This document shows positions 1 to 7,047 of a stretch of 8,008 nucleotides of DNA, piece after piece. Made by a program: the position numbers and the translations under genes. Each line of letters starts with the position of its first letter. Position 1 is the first letter of the stretch. Origin of the DNA: Marinilabiliaceae bacterium (GTDB lineage: Bacteria; Bacteroidota; Bacteroidia; Bacteroidales; Marinilabiliaceae); assembly GCA_027010905.1 (NCBI GenBank), contig JALVBA010000207.1:1-8008 (forward strand), written 5' to 3'. Under the pieces are notes generated by a model. That model was not told the DNA's origin and ran no database searches. It saw only the letters and a list, made by a program, of their open reading frames with translations.

Positions 1-2668
1 TAAATAGCTCTTTTACATTTATTATACCCGGTTGGTAACGTCCTCCCCCACTACTATCTTGCAAAATATTGGAGTACAATATAGTTTGAAAAACAGCTTT
101 TACCTTTGAGTGTTTCTCCGGGTCAAACAGCTCTTTAACCTCGGTAAAGTGGTTTTGCGAGACACCTGTTTTGTAGTCTATCACACGGGTAATACCATCT
201 TTAGAGTCTATCCTGTCAATAAAACCTTTAATCTTTACTGGTGAGCCACTTGTAGGAGCAAGCCATTCAACCTGCTTCTCCAAATCAACAATTGTAACTG
301 GGCAAATATTCTTCTCCTTTTCGAGAAACTTTAAAATGTAGTGTTTGGTTACCTCCAGAACCATTGAGTTTTTACCATACATATTCATATATCCCGAGCT
401 GTTGAAATCAAAGCTTGTCACTCTTTCCTGAAAGGCTTTAGTTATAAGCTGTCTGATGTAGAGTGTGTTTTTTACAAAGCCGTTTAAAATCTCTTTAGTT
501 AGCACTTTCCCAACAGAAGGCTTGTACAGCTCCTCAGCCACATCATGAAAAATAAGTCCAAAAATACGGGCATCAGCCTCCTCAATTATCTCATCCGGTT
601 CCCTTATCTCTGCCACTTTTTTGTAGTAGAAACGCATGGGACACTCAATGTATGTAGACAGAGAGCTTGCCGAAAGGCTCTTCTCTCCCGACTCATAAAA
701 CTCTTTGAGGCGAGTTTGTACATCCTCCGTTTTACGGGTAACTATGGGAGGCGAAGTGAGCAGTCTCACCTCTTCATTATATGTTTTAAATTCAGGATTT
801 GCCGGGTGCAGGTATTTTAAAAGATATAAAAACCGGCTCATCTCCCCCGACTGATTACCTTGTGTTGCTGTTGTGTAAACCAAAGAGATCCTCTTTACAC
901 GCTGAATAAGCCGGAAAAAGTAGTATGAAAAAATATTGTCCTGATACTCAATTGTAGGCAGACCAAATCCTATCCGAAGAGAGTATGGGATAAAGGTGTT
1001 AGAAGGGGAGTTTCGTGGAAAAGTTCCCTCATTTAGATTAAGTATTATCAGATTCTCAAAATCAAGAGCTCTGGTCTCAAGTATTCCCATAACCTGCAAT
1101 CCTGCCAACGGCTCACCTTCGAATGGTACAGTTTGAAACTCGAGTAATTTTTTAAGAAGAAAAAACCATGTTGAAGTCTCCAATTCCTTGGCATAACTGC
1201 TTAATATATCTTCAAGCCGTATTATGGTTTTGTAAACAGAGTAGATAAACTCCCGTTCAATAATCTTTTCACTATCGCCATCCAGCTTATTAAAGATTAA
1301 CTCAAAAACAGTTTTCAGATATGTTGAGATAGAGGTTGATTCGTCGACTTTCCTAAAAATTGATGAAAAAAGTTTATCCCCTTCAAACTCCTTGGATTCG
1401 ATAAAGAGGCGATTATGCGAGATAATATCCTTTAGCAGAATTATACTCTCCTCCTCGGCAAGAAGTGAGATGTATTGGTGTTGAAGGAGGGGTACAATCT
1501 GCCTGTTGTAGAACCATATTTTATTGTCTTTACCAGTACGCAGTCGCTTTTGCAGATTGTACAGAAGTTCCGTTAATCCGTATGCAGGGCTATTTTTAAG
1601 AGGGTAACCCATCGTTATATTCACATGCTCCACCTGCTCTGGGATTCCATGTAGTGCAGGGATGAGCATATTTTCATCGGTAAGAATAAGCGCAGTACTC
1701 AAATCATCATTACTGTTTTCCGACAAAAAACTGTTTATCTCACTAACCTGGTCAAGTGATGTTGAAACAGGCACTATTGTTATCTCGGGTAGAGACTCCT
1801 TTTCCGGCTGAGGCAGTCTCCAGTCTGAAGGAGAAGGAAATTCAAAAATATTCTCTTTTATAAAAAATCCTGCACCGTAGTTTTCACTCTTTTTATCTCC
1901 CCGGTTTTGCGAGGTGTCCAAAATCCAATCCGAATAGTCCCAAAAGAAATCTGCTTCTCCCCGGTTTTTCAGATATTTGAATAGCTCCTTCTCAGCCGGA
2001 GTAAGAGCATTAAAACCGGCAAATACAATCCTTGAATATGGCAAGTCTGAAAATCTCCGATTGGCAATATCTTCGGCAACTATGCGATAGTGCATTCCAC
2101 TGTATGCCTTGCCCTGTTGTTTTAACCGGTTACCAAAGGTGGTGTAAACAGTATCGAGTCTGTCCCAAACATTTACAAATTTCTCCTGGTCAGATGATTT
2201 CTTTATCACATTAAAACTCCCCCAGAATGATTGTATCGCCTCCAGCTGAGCGGCAGTTAAATGGCCGTAGTCATCTTCAAGCTTTTTAATATCCGCAAGA
2301 TTCGTGTATATTTGTTTAGCCGATACAAGATGTTTATCTATGTCATTGAAATCATTTAAAAACATCTCTCCCCACGATATAAACTTATCAAAGGTGATAT
2401 CCTGACCTAACACGTCATTGTAAACCGAATGGAGTTCGAAAAGTTGTGAAATAGAATCTGCGGTAGCTAAAGAGGTCGATTGTTCGAAAAGTTCGTTTAT
2501 TGTTGCTATTTTAGGAGCCCATATAGGTTTTGAAATATGTTTATTCAGATAGTTGCCGAAAAATAGTCCTGCCCTGCGACCGGGAAAGACGAAACAAAAA
2601 GAGGATAAGTCTGTTTTATATTTTTGGATGTAGTATTGGGCAATTGAATCTAAAAAAGAGTTTTGCAT
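1..2668 (-). CDS. AddB-like PD-(D/E)XK nuclease family protein (partial, C-terminus outside window)
   Basis: This frame is open from an ATG at 2668-2666 to the window edge (889 codons), with no stop in sight, so the C-terminus is missing. The protein resembles the Bacteroidota AddB-type subunits of helicase-nucleases that process double-strand breaks for recombination. The N-terminus has FPGRRAG at residues 28-34. A helicase-like core segment ends in LNEGTFP (545-551). The C-terminal nuclease domain begins near LSTYIECPMRFYY (Cys676). It contains FHDVAEELY (His708), GFIDRID (Asp818) and VIDYKTG (Asp831, Lys833), the expected RecB-family catalytic set. Cys676 matches the first cysteine of the AddB iron-sulfur site; the other ligands would lie beyond position 1. 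No Walker A (GxxGxGKT-type) motif was seen, fitting an AddB-like rather than a motor AddA-like subunit. The partner helicase is not in the window. The family call is secure; AddB orthology is inferred. Confidence 0.9.
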   Translation of the reverse strand, partial: MQNSFLDSIAQYYIQKYKTDLSSFCFVFPGRRAGLFFGNYLNKHISKPIWAPKIATINELFEQSTSLATADSISQLFELHSVYNDVLGQDITFDKFISWGEMFLNDFNDIDKHLVSAKQIYTNLADIKKLEDDYGHLTAAQLEAIQSFWGSFNVIKKSSDQEKFVNVWDRLDTVYTTFGNRLKQQGKAYSGMHYRIVAEDIANRRFSDLPYSRIVFAGFNALTPAEKELFKYLKNRGEADFFWDYSDWILDTSQNRGDKKSENYGAGFFIKENIFEFPSPSDWRLPQPEKESLPEITIVPVSTSLDQVSEINSFLSENSNDDLSTALILTDENMLIPALHGIPEQVEHVNITMGYPLKNSPAYGLTELLYNLQKRLRTGKDNKIWFYNRQIVPLLQHQYISLLAEEESIILLKDIISHNRLFIESKEFEGDKLFSSIFRKVDESTSISTYLKTVFELIFNKLDGDSEKIIEREFIYSVYKTIIRLEDILSSYAKELETSTWFFLLKKLLEFQTVPFEGEPLAGLQVMGILETRALDFENLIILNLNEGTFPRNSPSNTFIPYSLRIGFGLPTIEYQDNIFSYYFFRLIQRVKRISLVYTTATQGNQSGEMSRFLYLLKYLHPANPEFKTYNEEVRLLTSPPIVTRKTEDVQTRLKEFYESGEKSLSASSLSTYIECPMRFYYKKVAEIREPDEIIEEADARIFGLIFHDVAEELYKPSVGKVLTKEILNGFVKNTLYIRQLITKAFQERVTSFDFNSSGYMNMYGKNSMVLEVTKHYILKFLEKEKNICPVTIVDLEKQVEWLAPTSGSPVKIKGFIDRIDSKDGITRVIDYKTGVSQNHFTEVKELFDPEKHSKVKAVFQTILYSNILQDSSGGGRYQPGIINVKELF

Positions 2669-2712
2669 TTTTGATTTAAAAATAGTGATTTTAACTGTAG
2701 GAAAAATATAAT
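2669..2712. promoter_or_regulatory. 44-bp divergent intergenic region between the nuclease gene and sucA
   Basis: This AT-rich spacer must hold the start signals of both divergent genes, unless their promoters lie inside the opposing coding sequences. Against the Bacteroidota sigma-ABfr consensus (TTTG, 17-19 bp, TAnnTTTG) there are weak candidates each way. On the plus strand, TTTG at 2670-2673 is followed after 18 bp by TAACTGTA (2692-2699). On the minus strand, TTTT (2706-2703) is followed after 18 bp by TATTTTTA (2684-2677). Both would give leaders of only a few nucleotides, which lowers confidence. No GGAGG-like ribosome binding site precedes either ATG, as is usual in this phylum. Confidence 0.3.
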
Positions 2713-5535
2713 ATGGATAATTTCTCATTCATTGGCAATAGCAGTATTGATGTAATCGACAACCTATATTCCCAGTATAAAAAAGATCCTGAGAGTGTTG
2801 AGGAGAGTTACATACTGTTTTTTGAAGGATTTGATTTTGTATTAAAAAATTATGACACTACCGACAGTGGACAGATAGGCAAAGAGTTTAAGGTCTTGAA
2901 CCTTATTCACGGATATCGTCAGAGAGGCCATCTCTTCACTCACACAAACCCTGTTCGTACCAGACGACAATATTTCCCAACACTTGACATTGAAAATTTC
3001 GGCCTGAATGAGGAGGATTTGAACACTATCTTTCAGGCAGGTAAAGAGATTGGTATTGGAGCTGCTTCACTTAGGGAGATTGTTAGTCACCTGAATCAAA
3101 CCTACTGTGAAAATATTGGCATTGAGTATCTCTACATCCGTAAACCGGAGGTTGTTTCATGGTTGAAAAACAGGATGGAGAAGGAGCGTAACACTCCTGA
3201 ATACACCAATGAAAAGAAAAAAAGCATCTACCACGAACTGATAAAGGCTGTAGGTTTTGAAGGTTTTATTCACAAGAAATTTGTAGGACAGAAAAGGTTC
3301 TCACTTGAGGGTGCCGAGGCGTTAATACCGGGACTTAAAGCGATAATTGACAAAGGAGCTTCTCTTGGTGTTGAGGAGGTAATAATCGGCATGTCGCACA
3401 GAGGGCGGCTGAATGTGTTGAGCAATACACTAAACAAACCATACGAAAGAATCTTTAAGGAGTTTATTGGTGATGAGTATGAAGATAACATCTCGTTGGG
3501 TGATGTAAAGTATCATCTGGGATATGGAAATGATATTGAGACTGAAGAGGGAGGTAAAGTGAGGGTTAACCTGGCTCCTAACCCATCACATCTCGAAGCT
3601 GTTTTCCCTGTTGCCGAAGGTATCTCACGGGGTAAAACAGACCATAAATACAGTAACAACTTCAATAAACTTATCCCTGTAATTATTCATGGCGATGCAG
3701 CTATGGCGGTGCAGGGTGTGGTTTACGAAGGAGTTCAGATGAGTCTGCTGCCGGGATACAAAACGGGAGGGACAATTCATATTGTTGTGAATAATCAGGT
3801 TGGATTCACCACCAACTACCTCGATGGTCGTTCGTCTACCTATGCCACCGATGTAGCCAAAGTAACACGCTCCCCTGTTTTTCATATTAATGGCGACGAC
3901 CCCGAAGCAGTAGTCTATGCTCTGGAGATGGCAATCGAGTTCCGCCAGAAATTTAATGTTGATGTTTTTATCGACCTTTTGTCGTACAGAAAATATGGGC
4001 ATAACGAGGGTGATGAGCCCCGTTTCACTCAACCGCTACTCTACAATGCAATCAGCAAACACCCCAATGTAAGAGATATCTATGGTAAGCAGCTGCTCGA
4101 TGAAAAGGTTTTAACAAGTGATGAGCTGTCAGGAGAGATGAAGAAGTTTAACTCTCTTCTTGAGCAAAAGCTTGTTGATTCAAAAACCATTAAGAAGATT
4201 ACAATCAAGAGGTTTCTTGAGGAGGATTGGAAAGAGTTCAGATATGCCGAAGACAAAGATTTTGACAACTCTATAAATACCGGTGTTGAAAAAGAGGCAT
4301 TACTTCATATTTTAAACAAAATCAATACGCTTCCCAAGGAATTAAACTTCTTCAGGAAGATACACAAGATAATTGCCGACCGCAAAAAGATGGTCAGCAA
4401 CAACACTCTCGACTGGGCTTTGGCTGAGCTGTTGGCTTATGGCACTATTCTGAAAGAGAATAAGCCTGTTCGTATCAGCGGACAGGATTCGGAGAGAGGA
4501 ACGTTTGCTCACCGACATGCAGTTTTTGTGCAGGAAGACAGCGGTGAGAAGTATTATCCGTTGAGAAATGTGGACAGTGACCAGGCATCGTTTGAGATTT
4601 ACAATTCACTGCTATCTGAATATGGTGTGATGGGTTTTGAATATGGATACTCTCTTGCAACGCCCAAAGGATTAACGGTGTGGGAGGCTCAGTTTGGTGA
4701 CTTTGCCAATGTGGCACAGGTTATCATCGACCAGTACATCAGCTCAGCCGAGGAGAAATGGGGACTACAGAATGGACTGGTTCTCTACCTACCACATGGA
4801 TACGAGGGTCAGGGTCCGGAACATTCGAGTGCCAGAATAGAGCGTTTTCTGCAACTATCAGCACGAAACAATATGCAGATTGTTAACTGCACTACCCCTG
4901 CAAATCTATTCCACATATTGCGCAGACAGCTTGCTGTTGATTATCGTATCCCATTGGTTATGTTTACTCCTAAAAGTCTGCTCCGCCATCCTAAATGTAT
5001 ATCTCCACTCGAAGAGATGAGTGATAGCACCCATTTCAAGGAGGTTATTGATGATGACGATGTGGATGTGAACGATGTTAAGAGAGTTGTATTTTGCTCT
5101 GGAAAGATATTTTATGACCTGCTTGCAAGAAAAGAAGAGCTTAATGCCCGTGATGTTGCTATTGTACGAATCGAGCAGCTTCATCCATTTCCTAAGAAAC
5201 AGGTACAGGAAGTTATTCGTAAATATAAAAACAGACTTCTACACCTTTGGGTGCAAGAGGAACCCGAGAATATTGGCCCATGGTTCTATATTCAGAATCA
5301 ATTGCGTGGACTGAAAATTATTCCGGTGGCACGTCTGGCAAGTGGAAGCCCTGCAACAGGACTAACCCGTCTGCATCAAATTGGTCAGAAGGAGATAGTA
5401 GATAAAGTGTTTAAACCATGTCACTGTGAATTGAAAAATAAGTATTGCGGATTGCAATGCGTAGAGGGAAAAACACGTGAGGAGATACTTAAACAGCATA
5501 AGTATTTTGAAGAGCCGCAGAGGTTTAGTATTTAA
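2713..5535 (+). CDS. sucA: 2-oxoglutarate dehydrogenase E1 component
   Basis: SucA is the thiamine-diphosphate-dependent E1 of the 2-oxoglutarate dehydrogenase complex of the TCA cycle. It decarboxylates 2-oxoglutarate and succinylates the lipoyl arm of SucB in the cytoplasm. The 940 residues match the usual length (E. coli 933). The order is an N-terminal segment with DPESVEESYILFFEGFDF, the TPP-binding domain (about 185-505), the pyrimidine-binding domain (about 567-775) and a C-terminal domain. The TPP/metal motif is GDAA (327-330) to NNQ (360-362). Active-site-type histidines lie in GMSHRGRLN (His229) and DVKYHLG (His268). Other family signatures are NPSHLE (290-295), YGHNEGDEP (428-436) and HGYEGQGPEHSSAR (695-708). 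The chosen ATG gives the standard family N-terminus and no Shine-Dalgarno site is seen. An unusual feature is a C-terminal cysteine cluster, Cys903, 905, 912 and 916. sucB follows after 245 bp, so the pair is probably one operon. Confidence 0.98.
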   Translation: MDNFSFIGNSSIDVIDNLYSQYKKDPESVEESYILFFEGFDFVLKNYDTTDSGQIGKEFKVLNLIHGYRQRGHLFTHTNPVRTRRQYFPTLDIENFGLNEEDLNTIFQAGKEIGIGAASLREIVSHLNQTYCENIGIEYLYIRKPEVVSWLKNRMEKERNTPEYTNEKKKSIYHELIKAVGFEGFIHKKFVGQKRFSLEGAEALIPGLKAIIDKGASLGVEEVIIGMSHRGRLNVLSNTLNKPYERIFKEFIGDEYEDNISLGDVKYHLGYGNDIETEEGGKVRVNLAPNPSHLEAVFPVAEGISRGKTDHKYSNNFNKLIPVIIHGDAAMAVQGVVYEGVQMSLLPGYKTGGTIHIVVNNQVGFTTNYLDGRSSTYATDVAKVTRSPVFHINGDDPEAVVYALEMAIEFRQKFNVDVFIDLLSYRKYGHNEGDEPRFTQPLLYNAISKHPNVRDIYGKQLLDEKVLTSDELSGEMKKFNSLLEQKLVDSKTIKKITIKRFLEEDWKEFRYAEDKDFDNSINTGVEKEALLHILNKINTLPKELNFFRKIHKIIADRKKMVSNNTLDWALAELLAYGTILKENKPVRISGQDSERGTFAHRHAVFVQEDSGEKYYPLRNVDSDQASFEIYNSLLSEYGVMGFEYGYSLATPKGLTVWEAQFGDFANVAQVIIDQYISSAEEKWGLQNGLVLYLPHGYEGQGPEHSSARIERFLQLSARNNMQIVNCTTPANLFHILRRQLAVDYRIPLVMFTPKSLLRHPKCISPLEEMSDSTHFKEVIDDDDVDVNDVKRVVFCSGKIFYDLLARKEELNARDVAIVRIEQLHPFPKKQVQEVIRKYKNRLLHLWVQEEPENIGPWFYIQNQLRGLKIIPVARLASGSPATGLTRLHQIGQKEIVDKVFKPCHCELKNKYCGLQCVEGKTREEILKQHKYFEEPQRFSI

Positions 5536-5544
5536 AGAGTAAAA

Positions 5545-5624
5545 GCAAAAGGCAAAAGGCAAAAGGCAAAAGTAAAAAGCTGAGCGATAGCGAAGTCCCG
5601 AGTATCGGGATAAAAAGGCAAAAG
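5545..5624. repeat. GCAAAAG heptamer array, interrupted
   Basis: Four perfect tandem GCAAAAG units (5545-5572) are followed by the variant TAAAAAG (5573-5579) in the same 7-bp phase. After an interrupting hairpin element come another TAAAAAG (5611-5617) and GCAAAAG (5618-5624). The array starts 9 bp after the sucA stop codon. Short tandem heptamers of this kind occur in intergenic DNA of some bacteria. No function can be read from the sequence. Confidence 0.9.
5580..5610. repeat. 31-bp hairpin-bearing element inserted in the heptamer array
   Basis: This 31-bp segment begins CTGAGCGATAGCG and ends with the perfect hairpin TCCCGA-GTA-TCGGGA (5596-5610, 6-bp stem, 3-nt loop). It is bordered on both sides by TAAAAAG. 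Removing it with one copy of the border restores an unbroken 7-bp array. No T-run follows the stem, so it is not an obvious intrinsic terminator. The composition is more GC-rich than the surrounding repeat. I infer a small interspersed element. Confidence 0.6.
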
Positions 5625-5628
5625 GAAA

Positions 5629-5691
5629 CAGTCGGCAGGATACAGTGAGCAGTAAGCAGTGATCAGTTTTCAGGAAACAGTAGGCAGTAAC
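5629..5691. repeat. nine tandem CAGTNNN heptamers
   Basis: Nine consecutive 7-bp units run without a gap: CAGTCGG, CAGGATA, CAGTGAG, CAGTAAG, CAGTGAT, CAGTTTT, CAGGAAA, CAGTAGG and CAGTAAC. Seven begin CAGT and two CAGG, while the last three positions vary freely. It follows the GCAAAAG array after 4 bp. It is non-coding. The minus-strand reading frame across it yields a low-complexity Leu/Phe/Cys-rich peptide that is a by-product of the repeat. Confidence 0.9.
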
Positions 5692-5731
5692 CCGAAACAT
5701 ATAACCATTTAGCACTATTGCTAATTATTAA

Positions 5732-5744
5732 GGTGCAGAGCACC
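5732..5744 (+). promoter_or_regulatory. small hairpin in the sucB 5' leader
   Basis: GGTGC-AGA-GCACC forms a perfect 5-bp stem with a 3-nt loop, 36 bp upstream of the sucB ATG. It is followed by CCGAAACATTTGTAT. No T-run follows, so it is not a typical terminator. It could be an mRNA processing or stability element in a sucA-sucB transcript, or part of a dispersed repeat. No convincing TTTG/TAnnTTTG promoter pair was found between it and sucB. Confidence 0.4.
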
Positions 5745-5780
5745 GAAACATTTGTATCAGATCAAATAAAAAAATAAGAT

Positions 5781-7037
5781 ATGTTAGTAGAAGTAAAAGT
5801 ACCTACACCCGGAGAGTCAGTTAATGAGGTTGAGATAACATCGTGGCTTATTGCCGATGGTGATATTGTAAACGTTGATCAGGAGTTAGCAGAGATAGAA
5901 TCGGACAAGGCAACGCTATCGCTGTTGGCCTCCGAAGCCGGTAAAATCAGCATTAGCATTGCCGAAGGGGAAACAGTTAAAGTCGGATCTGTTGCTTGTA
6001 CTATCGACACCGGTTTTGCTAATCAGGCCGTTTCAGCACCTGAAGAGAAAATTGATACAAAACCAGCTGAAGAGGAGAAAAAAGTTGCTGAAACTTCTGT
6101 TTCGGAAAAAAAGAGCAGTGAGTCTGATGAGTATTCAAATGTTAAGATAACTCCATTGGCAAAAAAGATGATGAAGGATGAGGGTGTTTCTGTTGATGAG
6201 ATTATTAAGGGGCTGAAACGATTGAGTGCAGGTGATGTAGAGAGGGTAAAGGGTCTGTCCGGGATAGAATCTACCGGAGGTATGACTGGCTCAATCAAGG
6301 AGGGATCAAGGGATATTACCCGGAATAAGATGTCGCAGTTGCGTAAGAAGCTGGCTCAACGCCTTGTGAGTGTTAAAAATGAGACTGCTATGCTTACCAC
6401 CTTTAATGAAGTGGACATGTCGCAAATAATGGCACTGCGCAAAAAGTATCAGCCCGAATTTATTGAGAAGCATGGTATTAAACTTGGCTTTATGTCATTT
6501 TTCATCAAAGCATCAGCATTAGCTCTGAAGCATTTCCCCATGGTTAACTCAATAATTGACGGAGATGAGATTTTATCTCATGAATATGTAGACATCTCAG
6601 TTGCAGTTCAGGCACCCAAAGGGTTGATGGTTCCGATAATTAGGAATGTTGAGACATTATCTTTGGCAGATATTGAGAATGAACTAAAAGAGCTTGCACA
6701 AAAAGCCAGAAAAGGACGGCTCTCGCTTGATGAGATGAAAGGAGGCACATTTACTGTAACCAACGGTGGTGTGTTTGGCTCAATGATATCGACACCTCTG
6801 ATTAACCCTCCACAATCGGCTATTTTGGGAATGCACAATATTGTTGAACGTCCGGTTGCAGTGAATGGCAAAGTGGAAGTTCGGCCGATTATGTATGTCG
6901 CCATTTCGTACGATCACCGGATTGTTGACGGAAAAGATTCGGTTGGATTTTTAGTTAAGGTAAAAGAGATGCTTGAAAATCCGGTTAAGCTCTTTTTTGG
7001 AGGTGATGACCCGAACAAAAAAATACTCGACCTTTAA
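5781..7037 (+). CDS. sucB: 2-oxoglutarate dehydrogenase E2, dihydrolipoyllysine succinyltransferase
   Basis: SucB (also odhB) is the core E2 of the 2-oxoglutarate dehydrogenase complex. It accepts the succinyl group from SucA on a lipoyl-lysine and transfers it to CoA. The 418 residues are normal for the family (E. coli 405). A single lipoyl domain (about 1-78) carries EIESDKATLSL with the lipoylated lysine at Lys43. A charged Glu/Lys/Ser linker (about 85-118) follows, then a peripheral subunit-binding domain (about 121-157). The catalytic domain (about 180-418) includes TFNEVDMSQIMALRKKY, NPPQSAILGMH and SYDHRIVDGKDS, with catalytic His379 and Asp383. The single lipoyl domain and position after sucA favour succinyl- over acetyltransferase. 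The subunit-binding domain is atypical: the usual glycine-rich GTGxxGR loop is shortened to KGLKRLSAGDV. The start has an A-rich leader. prmA begins 10 nt downstream. Confidence 0.97.
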   Translation: MLVEVKVPTPGESVNEVEITSWLIADGDIVNVDQELAEIESDKATLSLLASEAGKISISIAEGETVKVGSVACTIDTGFANQAVSAPEEKIDTKPAEEEKKVAETSVSEKKSSESDEYSNVKITPLAKKMMKDEGVSVDEIIKGLKRLSAGDVERVKGLSGIESTGGMTGSIKEGSRDITRNKMSQLRKKLAQRLVSVKNETAMLTTFNEVDMSQIMALRKKYQPEFIEKHGIKLGFMSFFIKASALALKHFPMVNSIIDGDEILSHEYVDISVAVQAPKGLMVPIIRNVETLSLADIENELKELAQKARKGRLSLDEMKGGTFTVTNGGVFGSMISTPLINPPQSAILGMHNIVERPVAVNGKVEVRPIMYVAISYDHRIVDGKDSVGFLVKVKEMLENPVKLFFGGDDPNKKILDL

Positions 7038-7047
7038 CAGATATAAA

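Noticed and set aside
545..820. A 91-codon plus-strand frame
   Set aside because: It lies antisense to the nuclease domain, whose motifs (Cys676, His708) are in the opposite frame. The product has no recognisable features.
2032..2214. A 60-codon plus-strand frame
   Set aside because: It is a shadow of the minus-strand nuclease gene.
3625..4032. A 135-codon minus-strand frame inside sucA
   Set aside because: The plus strand here encodes the TPP-binding core (GDAA to NNQ), so this frame is a shadow.
5596..5610. Intrinsic terminator after sucA
   Set aside because: The 6-bp stem is not followed by a T-run on either strand, and sucB, the functional partner, lies downstream in the same direction.
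5545..5691. CRISPR array
   Set aside because: Units are only 7 bp and have no spacers, and no cas genes are near.
5362..5715. A 117-codon minus-strand frame covering the sucA end and the repeats
   Set aside because: The translation is low-complexity and reflects the antisense of the heptamers, and it overlaps conserved SucA coding sequence.
6973..7047. Upstream ATG that would extend PrmA by 25 residues
   Set aside because: It overlaps the conserved SucB C-terminus and the added residues do not look like PrmA. The ATG at 7048 fits family length and spacing.
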